Positions 35,215 to 43,329 of a stretch of 64,000 bases of DNA are shown piece after piece. The stretch lies in assembly GCA_963726135.1 (NCBI GenBank), contig CAVSBE010000002.1, positions 321,131-385,130 on the forward strand, in the 5' to 3' direction. The position numbers and the translations under genes are program-made. This DNA is from Bog-473 sp963726135 (GTDB lineage Bacteria > Actinomycetota > Acidimicrobiia > Acidimicrobiales > RAAP-2). The notes below the pieces were generated by a model. The model was given only the letters and a program-made list of their open reading frames with translations. It was not told the origin of the DNA and searched no databases. Numbering within the stretch: the first letter of the stretch is position 1; every line of letters starts with the position of its first letter.

Positions 35215-36846
35215 ATGCTGGGATTGATGTCGGAGCGGCCGCTGCTGATCTCTTCGATCATCACGCATGCGGCGACCTATCACGGCGATGTCGAGATCGT
35301 CTCGCGCACGGTCGAAGGCCCGATCCACCGCTACACCTATCGCGACGCCGAGCGCCGCTCCAAGCAACTCGCCCAGGCGTTATTGCGGCTCGGTATTGAG
35401 CCCGGCGACCGAGTCGCCACGCTCGCCTGGAACACCTTTCGCCACGTCGAGCTTTACTACGCGATCTCCGGCATTGGTGCGGTTTGCCACACGATCAATC
35501 CGCGGCTCTTCGACGATCAGATCGTCTACATCGTCAACCATGCGTCCGACCGCCTCCTGTTCGTCGACACGACCTTCCTGCCGCTGATCGAACGCCTGGC
35601 GCCGCGCCTTCCGTCCGACTGCCGGATCGTGCTGATGACCGATACGGAGAATATGCCCGCAACCAAATTACCGGTCCTGCCGTGCTACGAGCAGCTGATC
35701 GCGGCCGAAGACAAGGATTTCACCTGGCTCGAGTTTGACGAACGCACCGCCGCGTCGCTCTGCTACACCTCCGGCACGACCGGCCATCCCAAGGGTGCCC
35801 TGTACAGCCACCGCTCGACGGTGTTGCACGCCTTCGGCATCTCGTTGCCCGATGCGATATCGATCTCGGCAGCTGACGTTGTCTGCCCGGTCGTGCCGCT
35901 GTTTCACGCCTGCGGTTGGGGCATCCCGCATGCGGTGCCGATGAACGGCGCAAAGTTAGTATTGCCCGGACCGCGTCTCGATGGGGCCAGCCTCCACGAG
36001 CTGTTCGAAGCCGAATGCGTCACTTATGCCCTAGGGGTGCCGACCGTATGGCTGGCCTTTGAGGCATATCTGTCCGCGAGCGGCGTGCGCTGCTCCACCC
36101 TACACCGGGTCTTATCGGGCGGCTCGGCGGTACCACCGTCGATGATCGAGGCGTTCGCGCGCCACGGCATCGATATGCGCCAGGGCTGGGGCATGACGGA
36201 AATGAGCCCGCTCGGCACGACTGCTGCTCTGAAAGCAAAGCACCGCAGCCGCGATCCTCAAGCGCAGCTCGGAGTCAAAACCAAGCAGGGCCGGCCGGTC
36301 TTCGGCGTCGAGATGAAGATCGTCGATGATGAGGGACAGGCCCAGCCGCATGACGGCAAGTCGATGGGTGAACTGCTCGTGCGCGGCCCATGGATCGTCA
36401 GCGGCTATTTCGAGGATGCCGAGGCCAGCGCCGCCGCGGTCGAGCCCGATGGCTGGTTCCATACCGGCGACATGGCGACGATCGACACCGACGGCTATAT
36501 GCAGATCACCGACCGGCGCAAGGACGTAATCAAATCGGGCGGTGAATGGATCAGCTCGATCGATCTCGAAAACGCCGCGATCGCTCATGACGACGTAGCC
36601 GAGGCTGCGGTTATCGCCGTGCCCGACCCGCGTTGGGGCGAGCGACCCTTGCTGATCGTGGCGCCGCGGCCCGGTTGCCGGCCCGAGCGCGATAAGCTGA
36701 TCGCATTTCTCGGTGAGCAGTTTCCGCGCTGGATGCTGCCCGACGACGTCGCGACGATCGACGAGCTGCCCCATACCGCGACCGGCAAGATCATGAAGAC
36801 CCGGCTGCGCGAGATGTTCTGCCCCCGCACCCCGCCCGATCGTTGA
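35215..36846 (+). CDS. Acyl-CoA ligase, AMP-binding family (medium/long-chain or methylmercaptopropionate type)
   Basis: The 543-residue adenylate-forming enzyme activates a carboxylic acid as acyl-AMP, then acyl-CoA. Motifs: P-loop-like YTSGTTGHPKGALYSH (residues 182-197), GWGMTEMSPLGT (A5), GWFHTGDMATIDTDGYMQITDRRKDVIKSGGEWIS (A7-A8 hinge) and HTATGKIMKTRLRE (A10 Lys). Such proteins are annotated as long-chain or as 3-methylmercaptopropionyl-CoA ligases (DmdB-like). The substrate cannot be told. ATG 35215 follows GGGAGGAAACG. Confidence 0.9.
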   Translation: MLGLMSERPLLISSIITHAATYHGDVEIVSRTVEGPIHRYTYRDAERRSKQLAQALLRLGIEPGDRVATLAWNTFRHVELYYAISGIGAVCHTINPRLFDDQIVYIVNHASDRLLFVDTTFLPLIERLAPRLPSDCRIVLMTDTENMPATKLPVLPCYEQLIAAEDKDFTWLEFDERTAASLCYTSGTTGHPKGALYSHRSTVLHAFGISLPDAISISAADVVCPVVPLFHACGWGIPHAVPMNGAKLVLPGPRLDGASLHELFEAECVTYALGVPTVWLAFEAYLSASGVRCSTLHRVLSGGSAVPPSMIEAFARHGIDMRQGWGMTEMSPLGTTAALKAKHRSRDPQAQLGVKTKQGRPVFGVEMKIVDDEGQAQPHDGKSMGELLVRGPWIVSGYFEDAEASAAAVEPDGWFHTGDMATIDTDGYMQITDRRKDVIKSGGEWISSIDLENAAIAHDDVAEAAVIAVPDPRWGERPLLIVAPRPGCRPERDKLIAFLGEQFPRWMLPDDVATIDELPHTATGKIMKTRLREMFCPRTPPDR

Positions 36847-36877
36847 TATCAGGCCTCGCCTTCCCCATCCTTCGGGA

Positions 36878-38284
36878 ATGACACCCGTCGTCCGCTTCGC
36901 ACCCTCGCCGACCGGGTTTTTACATATCGGCGGCGCGCGCACGGCGCTATTCAACTGGTTGTTCGCGCGCCATCACGGCGGCAGCTTTCGGCTGCGCATC
37001 GAAGATACTGACCGGGTGCGCTCGACCCCGGAAGCGGTGGCGGCGATCATCTACGGCCTCGACTGGCTCGGTCTCGGCTGGGACGGCGAGATCGTCCATC
37101 AATCCGCCCGCGCCGAGCGGCACGCCGAGGTCGCTCGGCGATTGCTGGCTGCCGGCCGCGCCTATTACTGCTATTGCACCCCGGCCCAGCTCGCAGCGAT
37201 GCGCGACAAGGCGCGCGCCGAAAAGCGCTCGGTGCGCTATGACGGCATCTGGCGCGACCGCGACCCCGCCAAGGCCCCACCGGGTGTGCCGCCGGTGATC
37301 CGCCTCAAGGTGCCCCAGCAGGGCGAGACGACGATCCACGACCGGGTCCAGGGTGAGGTCACGGTCGCCAATGCCGAACTCGACGACCTAATAATCCTGC
37401 GCGCCGACGGCACCCCGACCTACAACCACTCGGTCGTGGTCGATGACCATGACATGGGCGTGACCCACGTGATCCGCGGCGACGATCATCTCAACAACGC
37501 GTTTCGCCAGACCCAGATCTACAAGGCGCTAGACTGGCCGGTCCCCGAATTTGCCCATCTGTCGCTAATCCACGGCCCTGACGGCGCCAAATTGTCGAAG
37601 CGCCACGGCGCGCTCGGGGTCGAGGCCTATCGCGAGCAGGGCTATCTGCCCGAGGCGCTGCGCAACTACTTGGTCCGGCTCGGCTGGAGCCACGGTGACG
37701 ACGAGATCATCTCGACCGAACAAGCGATCCGATGGTTCGACCTCGACGCCGTCGGCCGCGCCCCGGCGCGTTTTGATTTCGCCAAGCTCGACAGTCTGAA
37801 CGGGCACTACATCCGCGCCGCCGATGACCCGCGCCTCGTCGCGTTGGTGACCGAGCGGCTGCAGCACACCCTCGACCATCCAATTATCGAAGCCGACCGA
37901 GACCGCCTGCTGCGCGCGATGCCTGAGCTGAAGTTACGCCCGAAGACCCTGGCCGAACTGGCGGCCAATGCCCGCTTTCTGATTGCGAAGCGGCCAATTC
38001 ATCCGGACGACAAGGCCGCGAGGCTGTTGACGTCGCAAGCCCGTCGGCAGCTGGCGGCGCTCCTCCCCACTCTTGGCCGCGCAGAGTGGCGAGCGGACGC
38101 GCTGGAAGGATCTGTGCGCTTCTTCGCCGAGGCGAACGGCGTGACGCTCGGCGCCGTCGCCCAGCCGTTGCGCGCCGCCTTGACCGGGTCGGTCGCCTCG
38201 CCCGGCATCTTCGCAGTCATGGAATATCTCGGCCGCGAAGAAAGCTTGGGCCGCATCGCCGACGCGGCTGGCGTTCACCGCTGA
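36878..38284 (+). CDS. gltX: Glutamyl-tRNA synthetase
   Basis: The 468-residue class I synthetase has RFAPSPTGFLHIGGARTALFNW (HIGH motif) and KLSKRHGALGV (KMSKS motif), IEDTDRVRSTPE, and the Glu-binding RGDDHLNN. The C-terminal anticodon domain follows. Alphaproteobacteria often carry two GltX copies, so it could be the discriminating or the non-discriminating form. It is 31 bases after the acyl-CoA ligase, which may be co-transcribed. Confidence 0.95.
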   Translation: MTPVVRFAPSPTGFLHIGGARTALFNWLFARHHGGSFRLRIEDTDRVRSTPEAVAAIIYGLDWLGLGWDGEIVHQSARAERHAEVARRLLAAGRAYYCYCTPAQLAAMRDKARAEKRSVRYDGIWRDRDPAKAPPGVPPVIRLKVPQQGETTIHDRVQGEVTVANAELDDLIILRADGTPTYNHSVVVDDHDMGVTHVIRGDDHLNNAFRQTQIYKALDWPVPEFAHLSLIHGPDGAKLSKRHGALGVEAYREQGYLPEALRNYLVRLGWSHGDDEIISTEQAIRWFDLDAVGRAPARFDFAKLDSLNGHYIRAADDPRLVALVTERLQHTLDHPIIEADRDRLLRAMPELKLRPKTLAELAANARFLIAKRPIHPDDKAARLLTSQARRQLAALLPTLGRAEWRADALEGSVRFFAEANGVTLGAVAQPLRAALTGSVASPGIFAVMEYLGREESLGRIADAAGVHR

Positions 38285-38391
38285 AAACCGCCATCTCGCA
38301 CCTGCGAACGGTTTGCCAATCGGCGCGAGGAAGACTATTTTCCCGGTTGATTCGGCAATCGCCAGCGGGCGCGGCAACCAGAGGTGCAGCG

Positions 38392-39705
38392 ATGGACGGG
38401 AACAATATGACGACCGGCACGGTGACGTTGACCGACAACGAAACCGGCAAATCGGTTGATCTTCCGGTGCTGGGCGGAACGATCGGGCCCAAGGTAATCG
38501 ACATCCGCAAGCTCTACGGCCTGACCGGGCACTTTACCTACGATCCGGGCTTTATGGCCACCGCCGCCTGCCGTTCGAGCATCACCTATATCGACGGTGA
38601 CGAAGGCATCCTGATGTACCGCGGCTATCCGATCCAGGAGCTGGCGGACAAAAGCGATTTTCTCGAAGTCGCCTACCTGCTGCTCAACGGCGAATTGCCG
38701 AACGCGAAAGAAAAGGCGCAATTCGTCCATGACATCACTCACCACACGATGGTGCACGAGCAACTGACGACCTTTTTCCGGGGGTTTCGCCGCGACGCTC
38801 ACCCGATGGCGGTCATGTGCGGGGTGGTTGGCGCGTTGTCGGCATTCTACCACGACTCGACCGACATCCATGATCCCTATCAGCGGATGGTCGCATCCTA
38901 CCGGCTGATCGCCAAGATGCCGACGATCGCGGCGATGGCTTACAAATATTCGAATGGTCAGCCTTTCATTTACCCGCAGAATTCGCTGGGCTACGCCGAG
39001 AACTTCCTGCACATGACCTTTGCCGTCCCGTGCGAGGACTACAAGGTCAACCCGATCCTGGCGCGGGCGATGGACCGGATTTTTATCCTGCATGCGGACC
39101 ATGAGCAGAACGCCTCGACGGCGACGGTTCGCAATGCCGGGTCGAGCGGCGCCAATCCGTTTGCCTGTATCGCCGCCGGCATCGCCTCGCTTTGGGGCCC
39201 GGCGCATGGCGGGGCCAACGAGGCGGTGTTGAAGATGCTCGATCGCATCGGCGACAAATCGCACATCAAGGAATTCCTCGATCACGTCAAATCCAAGGAA
39301 GACAACGAGCTGCTGTTCGGCTTTGGACACCGCGTCTACAAGAACTACGACCCACGCGCCCACGTTTTGCGCGACAGCTTTCATGAGGTGCTCGACGAGC
39401 TTGGAATAACAAACGACCCATTGCTCGACCTGGCAAAGGAGCTCGAGAAGATCGCGCTAAGCGATGATTATTTTATAAAGCGGCGGCTGTATCCGAACGT
39501 CGACTTCTACTCGGGAATCATCCTGAAGGCGATGGGCTTTCCGGTCTCGATGTTTACCGTTCTGTTCGCGATCGCCCGCACCGTCGGCTGGGTCGCGCAA
39601 TGGACCGAGATGATCGAGGATACCGACGCCAAGCTGATGCGCCCGCGCCAGCTGTTCACGGGCTCGGATCAGCGGCATTATGTGTCGCTCGCGGAGCGCG
39701 GCTGA
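38392..39705 (+). CDS. gltA: Citrate synthase
   Basis: The 437-residue hexameric type I citrate synthase condenses oxaloacetate and acetyl-CoA. Seen: N-terminal beta domain (VTLTDNETGKSVDLPVLGGTIGPKVIDIRKLYG), TYDPGFMATAACRSSITYIDGDEGILMYRGYPIQEL, DHEQNASTATVRNAGSSGANPF (active-site His), GPAHGGANEAVLKML and GFGHRVYKNYDPRA (second His). ATG 38392 is chosen, since the frame back to 38086 overlaps gltX and is not protein-like. gltX followed by gltA is a common order in alphaproteobacteria. Confidence 0.97.
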   Translation: MDGNNMTTGTVTLTDNETGKSVDLPVLGGTIGPKVIDIRKLYGLTGHFTYDPGFMATAACRSSITYIDGDEGILMYRGYPIQELADKSDFLEVAYLLLNGELPNAKEKAQFVHDITHHTMVHEQLTTFFRGFRRDAHPMAVMCGVVGALSAFYHDSTDIHDPYQRMVASYRLIAKMPTIAAMAYKYSNGQPFIYPQNSLGYAENFLHMTFAVPCEDYKVNPILARAMDRIFILHADHEQNASTATVRNAGSSGANPFACIAAGIASLWGPAHGGANEAVLKMLDRIGDKSHIKEFLDHVKSKEDNELLFGFGHRVYKNYDPRAHVLRDSFHEVLDELGITNDPLLDLAKELEKIALSDDYFIKRRLYPNVDFYSGIILKAMGFPVSMFTVLFAIARTVGWVAQWTEMIEDTDAKLMRPRQLFTGSDQRHYVSLAERG

Positions 39706-39767
39706 GCCGCCTCCGCCCGATCGCGCCAGAAGACAAGGCAAAGTAATCGTCGCAGGGAGGCGAGGAA

Positions 39768-40820
39768 ATGGCCGAGATCCTGGGATTGGGCTGCACGCAC
39801 CGGCCGGTGATGCTGCGTCGAGACGAGGACTGGACGTTTATGATGCGGACATCCCTCGACGACCCGGACATGCCCGAAGCGGCAAAGGACCCGGCGAACT
39901 GGCCGCGGCAATTGCGCGAGGAACTCGGCAACGATTGGGGCGCGTCGGCTGCCGGGCGGGCGCGCCAGGTTTACCGCCGCCATTTCGCCGAGGCGCGCCG
40001 CGCGCTCGACGAGTTCAAGCCGGACGTGATCGTTATGTTCGGCGACGATCAATACGAAAATTTCAAGGAGGATATCGTCCCGCCCTTTGCCGTGCTCGCC
40101 TATGAGGATCGCGACATCCAGCCGTGGAAGCATCGCCGCTCGCCCGACAACCCATGGGGCGAGCCGGCCGACACGACCTTCCGCCTGAAGGGCCATCGCG
40201 AGGCCGGCAAATATCTCGCGACCGGTCTGATCGAGAGCGGGATCGACATGGCTTATGCCTATAAGCCGCTGCATCATTCGCTCGGCCACGCCTTCGAGAA
40301 CACCATTCTGCTGTTGGATGACGAACGGGTCGGGTTCGACTACCCGCTATTGCCAATATCCGTGAATTGCTATGGTCGCCGGGTCAACGCGGCGCGCGGG
40401 CTGCGCCTGCCGTTGGCGATGCGCGACGATATCCGCAACCTCGACCCGCCGTCGCCCAACCCTGCGCGCTGCATGGAGGTCGGGGCCGCCGCAGCGCGGG
40501 TCATGGCCCAAAGCCCGTGGCGCACCGCGATCGTCGCTTCGTCGAGCTGGTCGCACTCGTTTCTGACCGAAAAGAACTACCAGCTATGGCCCGACGTGCC
40601 GGCCGACCGTCGCCTGTACGAAGCCTTGGAAAAGGGCGATTACGCGACTTGGCATGGCTATACGACCGACCAGATCGAGGACAGTGGCCAGCACGAGGTA
40701 CTGAACTGGTTCTGCCTGTTCGGCGCGATGGAAGAACTCGGCCGCAAGCCCGACCGCTCCACCTTCATCGAGACTTGGGCCTTCGTCTCCCCGGTCGTGT
40801 TCGCTTATTACCTGCCGTAG
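39768..40820 (+). CDS. Class III extradiol dioxygenase, LigB family
   Basis: The 350-residue protein resembles the catalytic LigB-like fold of extradiol ring-cleavage dioxygenases. An N-terminal GLGCTHRPVM gives a candidate Fe ligand His, GDDQYENFKEDIVPPFAVLAYE is a family signature, and ASSSWSHSFLTEKNYQLWPD carries another His. ATG 39768 follows GGGAGGCGAGGAA. It begins a block of possible aromatic-catabolism genes. The ring substrate is unknown. Confidence 0.85.
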   Translation: MAEILGLGCTHRPVMLRRDEDWTFMMRTSLDDPDMPEAAKDPANWPRQLREELGNDWGASAAGRARQVYRRHFAEARRALDEFKPDVIVMFGDDQYENFKEDIVPPFAVLAYEDRDIQPWKHRRSPDNPWGEPADTTFRLKGHREAGKYLATGLIESGIDMAYAYKPLHHSLGHAFENTILLLDDERVGFDYPLLPISVNCYGRRVNAARGLRLPLAMRDDIRNLDPPSPNPARCMEVGAAAARVMAQSPWRTAIVASSSWSHSFLTEKNYQLWPDVPADRRLYEALEKGDYATWHGYTTDQIEDSGQHEVLNWFCLFGAMEELGRKPDRSTFIETWAFVSPVVFAYYLP

Positions 40821-40831
40821 CGGCCCGTCCC

Positions 40832-41542
40832 CTACCCCGCCGGGGCTTCGGCGAGGAGGCGGCCGTAGCCGGGGATTTTCTCGCCGGTTCTCAGCATCGT
40901 CAGCATCGCCCAGATCGAGGCTTGGTTGGTGGTAACGACAGGTTTGCCGAATTCGCGCTCCCACCCCGCGATCGAGGCCATCGTCGGGAAGTTGCCGCCG
41001 GGGACGACAAACACCTCGATCTCTGGGCGGTCGATGCGAGCAAAGGCGTCGCGCGCATTCTCCGGGCCGAGATTGCCGATCGCATAGGAATCGGTGGCGC
41101 CAAAACCTTCGAACGCGACGGTTTCGAGCCCGTGCTTGGTCGCGAACAAATGCGCCGCGCGTTGGTTGACCGCCTGCGAATAGGGCGAGACCAGGGCGAT
41201 GCGCCGCGCCCCCAATGCCTTCACCGCGCGGCCAATGGCCTGCGCCGAGGTCACCGCCGGCACGCCGGCCCCGGCGCTCATCCTGCGCGTAGTAACCTCG
41301 TCGTAATCGTCGGCGAAGACGCTCGCCGAGGTCTGCGCCAGGATCACCAGTTCCACCTTTGCTGTCCCCAGAAGCCGCGACTGATAGTCAACATCGTCAT
41401 CTCTTGGTGGCGAAAAGGTCTGGCCCGGCGCGCTGGTCATCAGCCGCCCGATATGCGCCTGATAGGTTGGCGGCAATAGCCGGGCTTCCATCTCGACGGT
41501 CGTATTCGTCGAGGGGATCAAGACGCCGAAATGACGCGGCAT
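40832..41542 (-). CDS. Asp/Glu-racemase-superfamily protein (maleate isomerase/arylmalonate decarboxylase-like), cysteine-free
   Basis: The 236-residue protein has the maleate isomerase/AMDase shape: GVLIPSTNTTVEMEARLL (usual PSSNTTVE), VELVILAQTSASVF, GARRIALVSPYSQAVNQRAAHLFATKHG and FVVPGGNFPTMASIAGWEREFGKPVVTTNQASIWAML. The two catalytic cysteines of the family are replaced: the first motif reads AQTSAS where CTSGS is usual, and the second reads PGGN where SCTN is usual. There is no Cys in the whole protein. It therefore cannot use the usual Cys acid-base chemistry. It is divergent from the HD gene. Confidence 0.8.
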   Translation of the reverse strand: MPRHFGVLIPSTNTTVEMEARLLPPTYQAHIGRLMTSAPGQTFSPPRDDDVDYQSRLLGTAKVELVILAQTSASVFADDYDEVTTRRMSAGAGVPAVTSAQAIGRAVKALGARRIALVSPYSQAVNQRAAHLFATKHGLETVAFEGFGATDSYAIGNLGPENARDAFARIDRPEIEVFVVPGGNFPTMASIAGWEREFGKPVVTTNQASIWAMLTMLRTGEKIPGYGRLLAEAPAG

Positions 41543-41662
41543 ATCGCGGACCTTTCTATGAAATTCACCGAATGATCCTACTTATCGTCTGGCGATCCTG
41601 TCGACCCCGCAGCGCCGTTCTGCTAAGTTGACCTATCCCCGCCAATCAGAAAGGACCGGGAA

Positions 41663-42424
41663 ATGAATGAGGCGATGACGTTGGCCGAGCGCGCCGACGC
41701 ACTTGAACACAAGATGATCCGCGAGCTCGACGACGCCATTATCGTCAAGTCGCGCCTGTTCAACCTTGCCGATGGCGATATGAGCATGCCCAACGGTGCC
41801 GCCTTGATGGCGCAGCGCCCAGGCAGCCCCATGCTGATGGGCGACGACCCGCGCCTGCCGAAAATGCCGCCGCAGCCGACATTGGTCGATTTCTTCAAAT
41901 ATCGGTTCGGCCCGGCGAACCATCTGCTGCAAAGCGCCCGGCACGCGGTCCGCGCCGGCATGGACGAGAAGGTCGTCCTCGCCTGCCTGTTGCACGACAT
42001 CGGGGTCATCGGCTTCATCCGCGCCGACCACGGCTATTGGGGTGCCCAGCTGGTCGAACCCTATGTCGAACCAGAGGTGACCTGGGCGATCCGCGCCCAT
42101 CAGGCGCTGCGCTTTTACCCCGACGAATTGGTCGGCTATTCTTATCCCGAATCCTACGTCAAGAATTTCGGCGCCGACTATAAGCCCGACCCCTATATCG
42201 AGGATGAATATAACCGCGCCCGCAATCACAAATGGTACATGACCGCGCGGATGATCACCGTCCATGACATCTATTCGTTCGAACCGGACGTGGTGGTCAA
42301 CCTCGAGGATTTCACCGACGTGATCGGCCGCAACTTCAAACAGCCGAAGGAAGGGCTCGGCTACGACAACAGCCCGGTCGCGCATATGTGGCGCACCCTG
42401 ATCCGCCCGACCAAGGCTTTGTAG
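41663..42424 (+). CDS. HD-domain protein
   Basis: The 253-residue protein has H at LLQSARHAVRAGMDE, the metal motif HD in VLACLLHDIGVIGF, and later H residues in WAIRAHQALRFYPD and DHGYW. This is the HD metal-phosphohydrolase pattern. Its length and motif spacing match no nucleotidase or relA-type subgroup that I recognise. ATG 41663 follows AGAAAGGACCGGGAA. The convergent VOC gene is 57 bases away with a shared terminator between them. Confidence 0.75.
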   Translation: MNEAMTLAERADALEHKMIRELDDAIIVKSRLFNLADGDMSMPNGAALMAQRPGSPMLMGDDPRLPKMPPQPTLVDFFKYRFGPANHLLQSARHAVRAGMDEKVVLACLLHDIGVIGFIRADHGYWGAQLVEPYVEPEVTWAIRAHQALRFYPDELVGYSYPESYVKNFGADYKPDPYIEDEYNRARNHKWYMTARMITVHDIYSFEPDVVVNLEDFTDVIGRNFKQPKEGLGYDNSPVAHMWRTLIRPTKAL

Positions 42425-42436
42425 TCGATATCGGGC

Positions 42437-42471
42437 CCCTCTCTCCGCGAGCGACGCAAGCGGGGAGAGGG
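42437..42471. terminator. Bidirectional hairpin between HD and VOC genes
   Basis: CCCTCTCTCCGC at 42437-42448 pairs with GCGGGGAGAGGG at 42460-42471 (12 pairs, one of them G-U), with an 11-base loop. It lies centrally between two convergent genes. It has no T-run on either side, so termination strength is unknown. Confidence 0.65.
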
Positions 42472-42481
42472 CTATCGCCGA

Positions 42482-43024
42482 TCAGGCCCGGCTCAGGCGG
42501 TTGGCGACCTCGGCCTGCCATTGATCGAGCGGCATGAAGCCGGGGGTCTCGCGGCAATGGTGTTCGGTCTGCGCCATGATCTCGTCGTTCGGCAGGGACA
42601 GGTCGAGCGGCACGCCGTGCGGCTGCGGCACGTACCAGGGCGTGTCCATGTAAATCTCGATCTGGTTGCCCTCGGGATCGGGGAAATAGCAGGACAGCGC
42701 GTTACCGTGGCTGGTCTGCCGGATGGTTTCGATCCCGGCCTCGCGGGCGCGGCGATAGAGGGTTTTCAGCGCATCGAGATCGGGAACCTTGAACGACAGC
42801 TGGTTGACCGTGCTGACCCCTTCCGGCGCGCGGCCCGAGACGATGACGAACTGATGGTGGTGACCGGGCGCCGCGGTCATAAAGGCCAGCTCGCCGCCTC
42901 GGCTGCCGATGCCGCGATCCGAGACGACGAGGCCGACGACATTGGTATAGAAATCGACCATCTTTGACACGTCGCGGGCATAGACGCCGCAATGCGAAAG
43001 CTGCGGGTGAACGGACGACGCCAT
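42482..43024 (-). CDS. VOC-family protein (type I extradiol dioxygenase-like)
   Basis: ATG 43024 gives 180 residues. HPQLSHCGVYARDVSKMVDFY supplies a first metal-ligand His, GHHHQFVIVSG a second candidate, and DPEGNQIEIYMDTPWYV the Glu. These match type I extradiol (bleomycin-fold) dioxygenases such as catechol 2,3-dioxygenase. The extended C-terminal tail (LDQWQAEVANRLSRA) is unlike glyoxalase I. It sits downstream of Rieske and HiPIP genes on the same strand and probably opens an aromatic ring or a related substrate. Confidence 0.8.
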   Translation of the reverse strand: MASSVHPQLSHCGVYARDVSKMVDFYTNVVGLVVSDRGIGSRGGELAFMTAAPGHHHQFVIVSGRAPEGVSTVNQLSFKVPDLDALKTLYRRAREAGIETIRQTSHGNALSCYFPDPEGNQIEIYMDTPWYVPQPHGVPLDLSLPNDEIMAQTEHHCRETPGFMPLDQWQAEVANRLSRA

Positions 43025-43071
43025 ATTGACCTCCCGATATTGAATTTCCCCCGAAAGATGGTGCACGCGAA

Positions 43072-43329
43072 TCAATCCGGCAAATCGAAAAACCGGCACC
43101 AGCCATTGGGGCTGATCGCCCCCGCGACGACCACGCAGGCGGCAGGCGGGCGGAATAGCGCGCAGGCAGCGCAACTGAAGCCGTTCTTCGGGCGGTTCTG
43201 ATACTGCGCTTCTGCCGCCGACATCTTCCGCTGCGCCGCGGCCGGCGCGATCGCCGCCCCGAAAGCCGCTGCCGACACCGCGGCGCGCAGCAAGCTGCGC
43301 CTCAGCAGGTCCCCGCCCCCGCCCGTCAG
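43072..43329 (-). CDS. High-potential iron-sulfur protein (HiPIP) with Tat-type signal
   Basis: The 85-residue protein has a leader with RRSLLRAAVSAAAFGAAIAPAAAQ, then NGFSCAACALFRPPAACVVVAGAISPNGWCRFFD. Four Cys in the pattern C-x2-C-x8-C-x13-C bind the [4Fe-4S] cluster of HiPIP, a periplasmic electron carrier. No ATG, GTG or TTG precedes the twin Arg within the gene. The most likely start is CTG 43329, which overlaps the Rieske stop as CTGA; TTG 43293 would lose the RR pair. It lies in one operon with the Rieske gene and the VOC gene. Confidence 0.8.
   Translation of the reverse strand: MTGGGGDLLRRSLLRAAVSAAAFGAAIAPAAAQRKMSAAEAQYQNRPKNGFSCAACALFRPPAACVVVAGAISPNGWCRFFDLPD

Noticed and set aside
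41623..42385. Minus-strand ORFs opposite the HD gene
   Set aside because: They are shadows of the HD gene and lack protein-like features.
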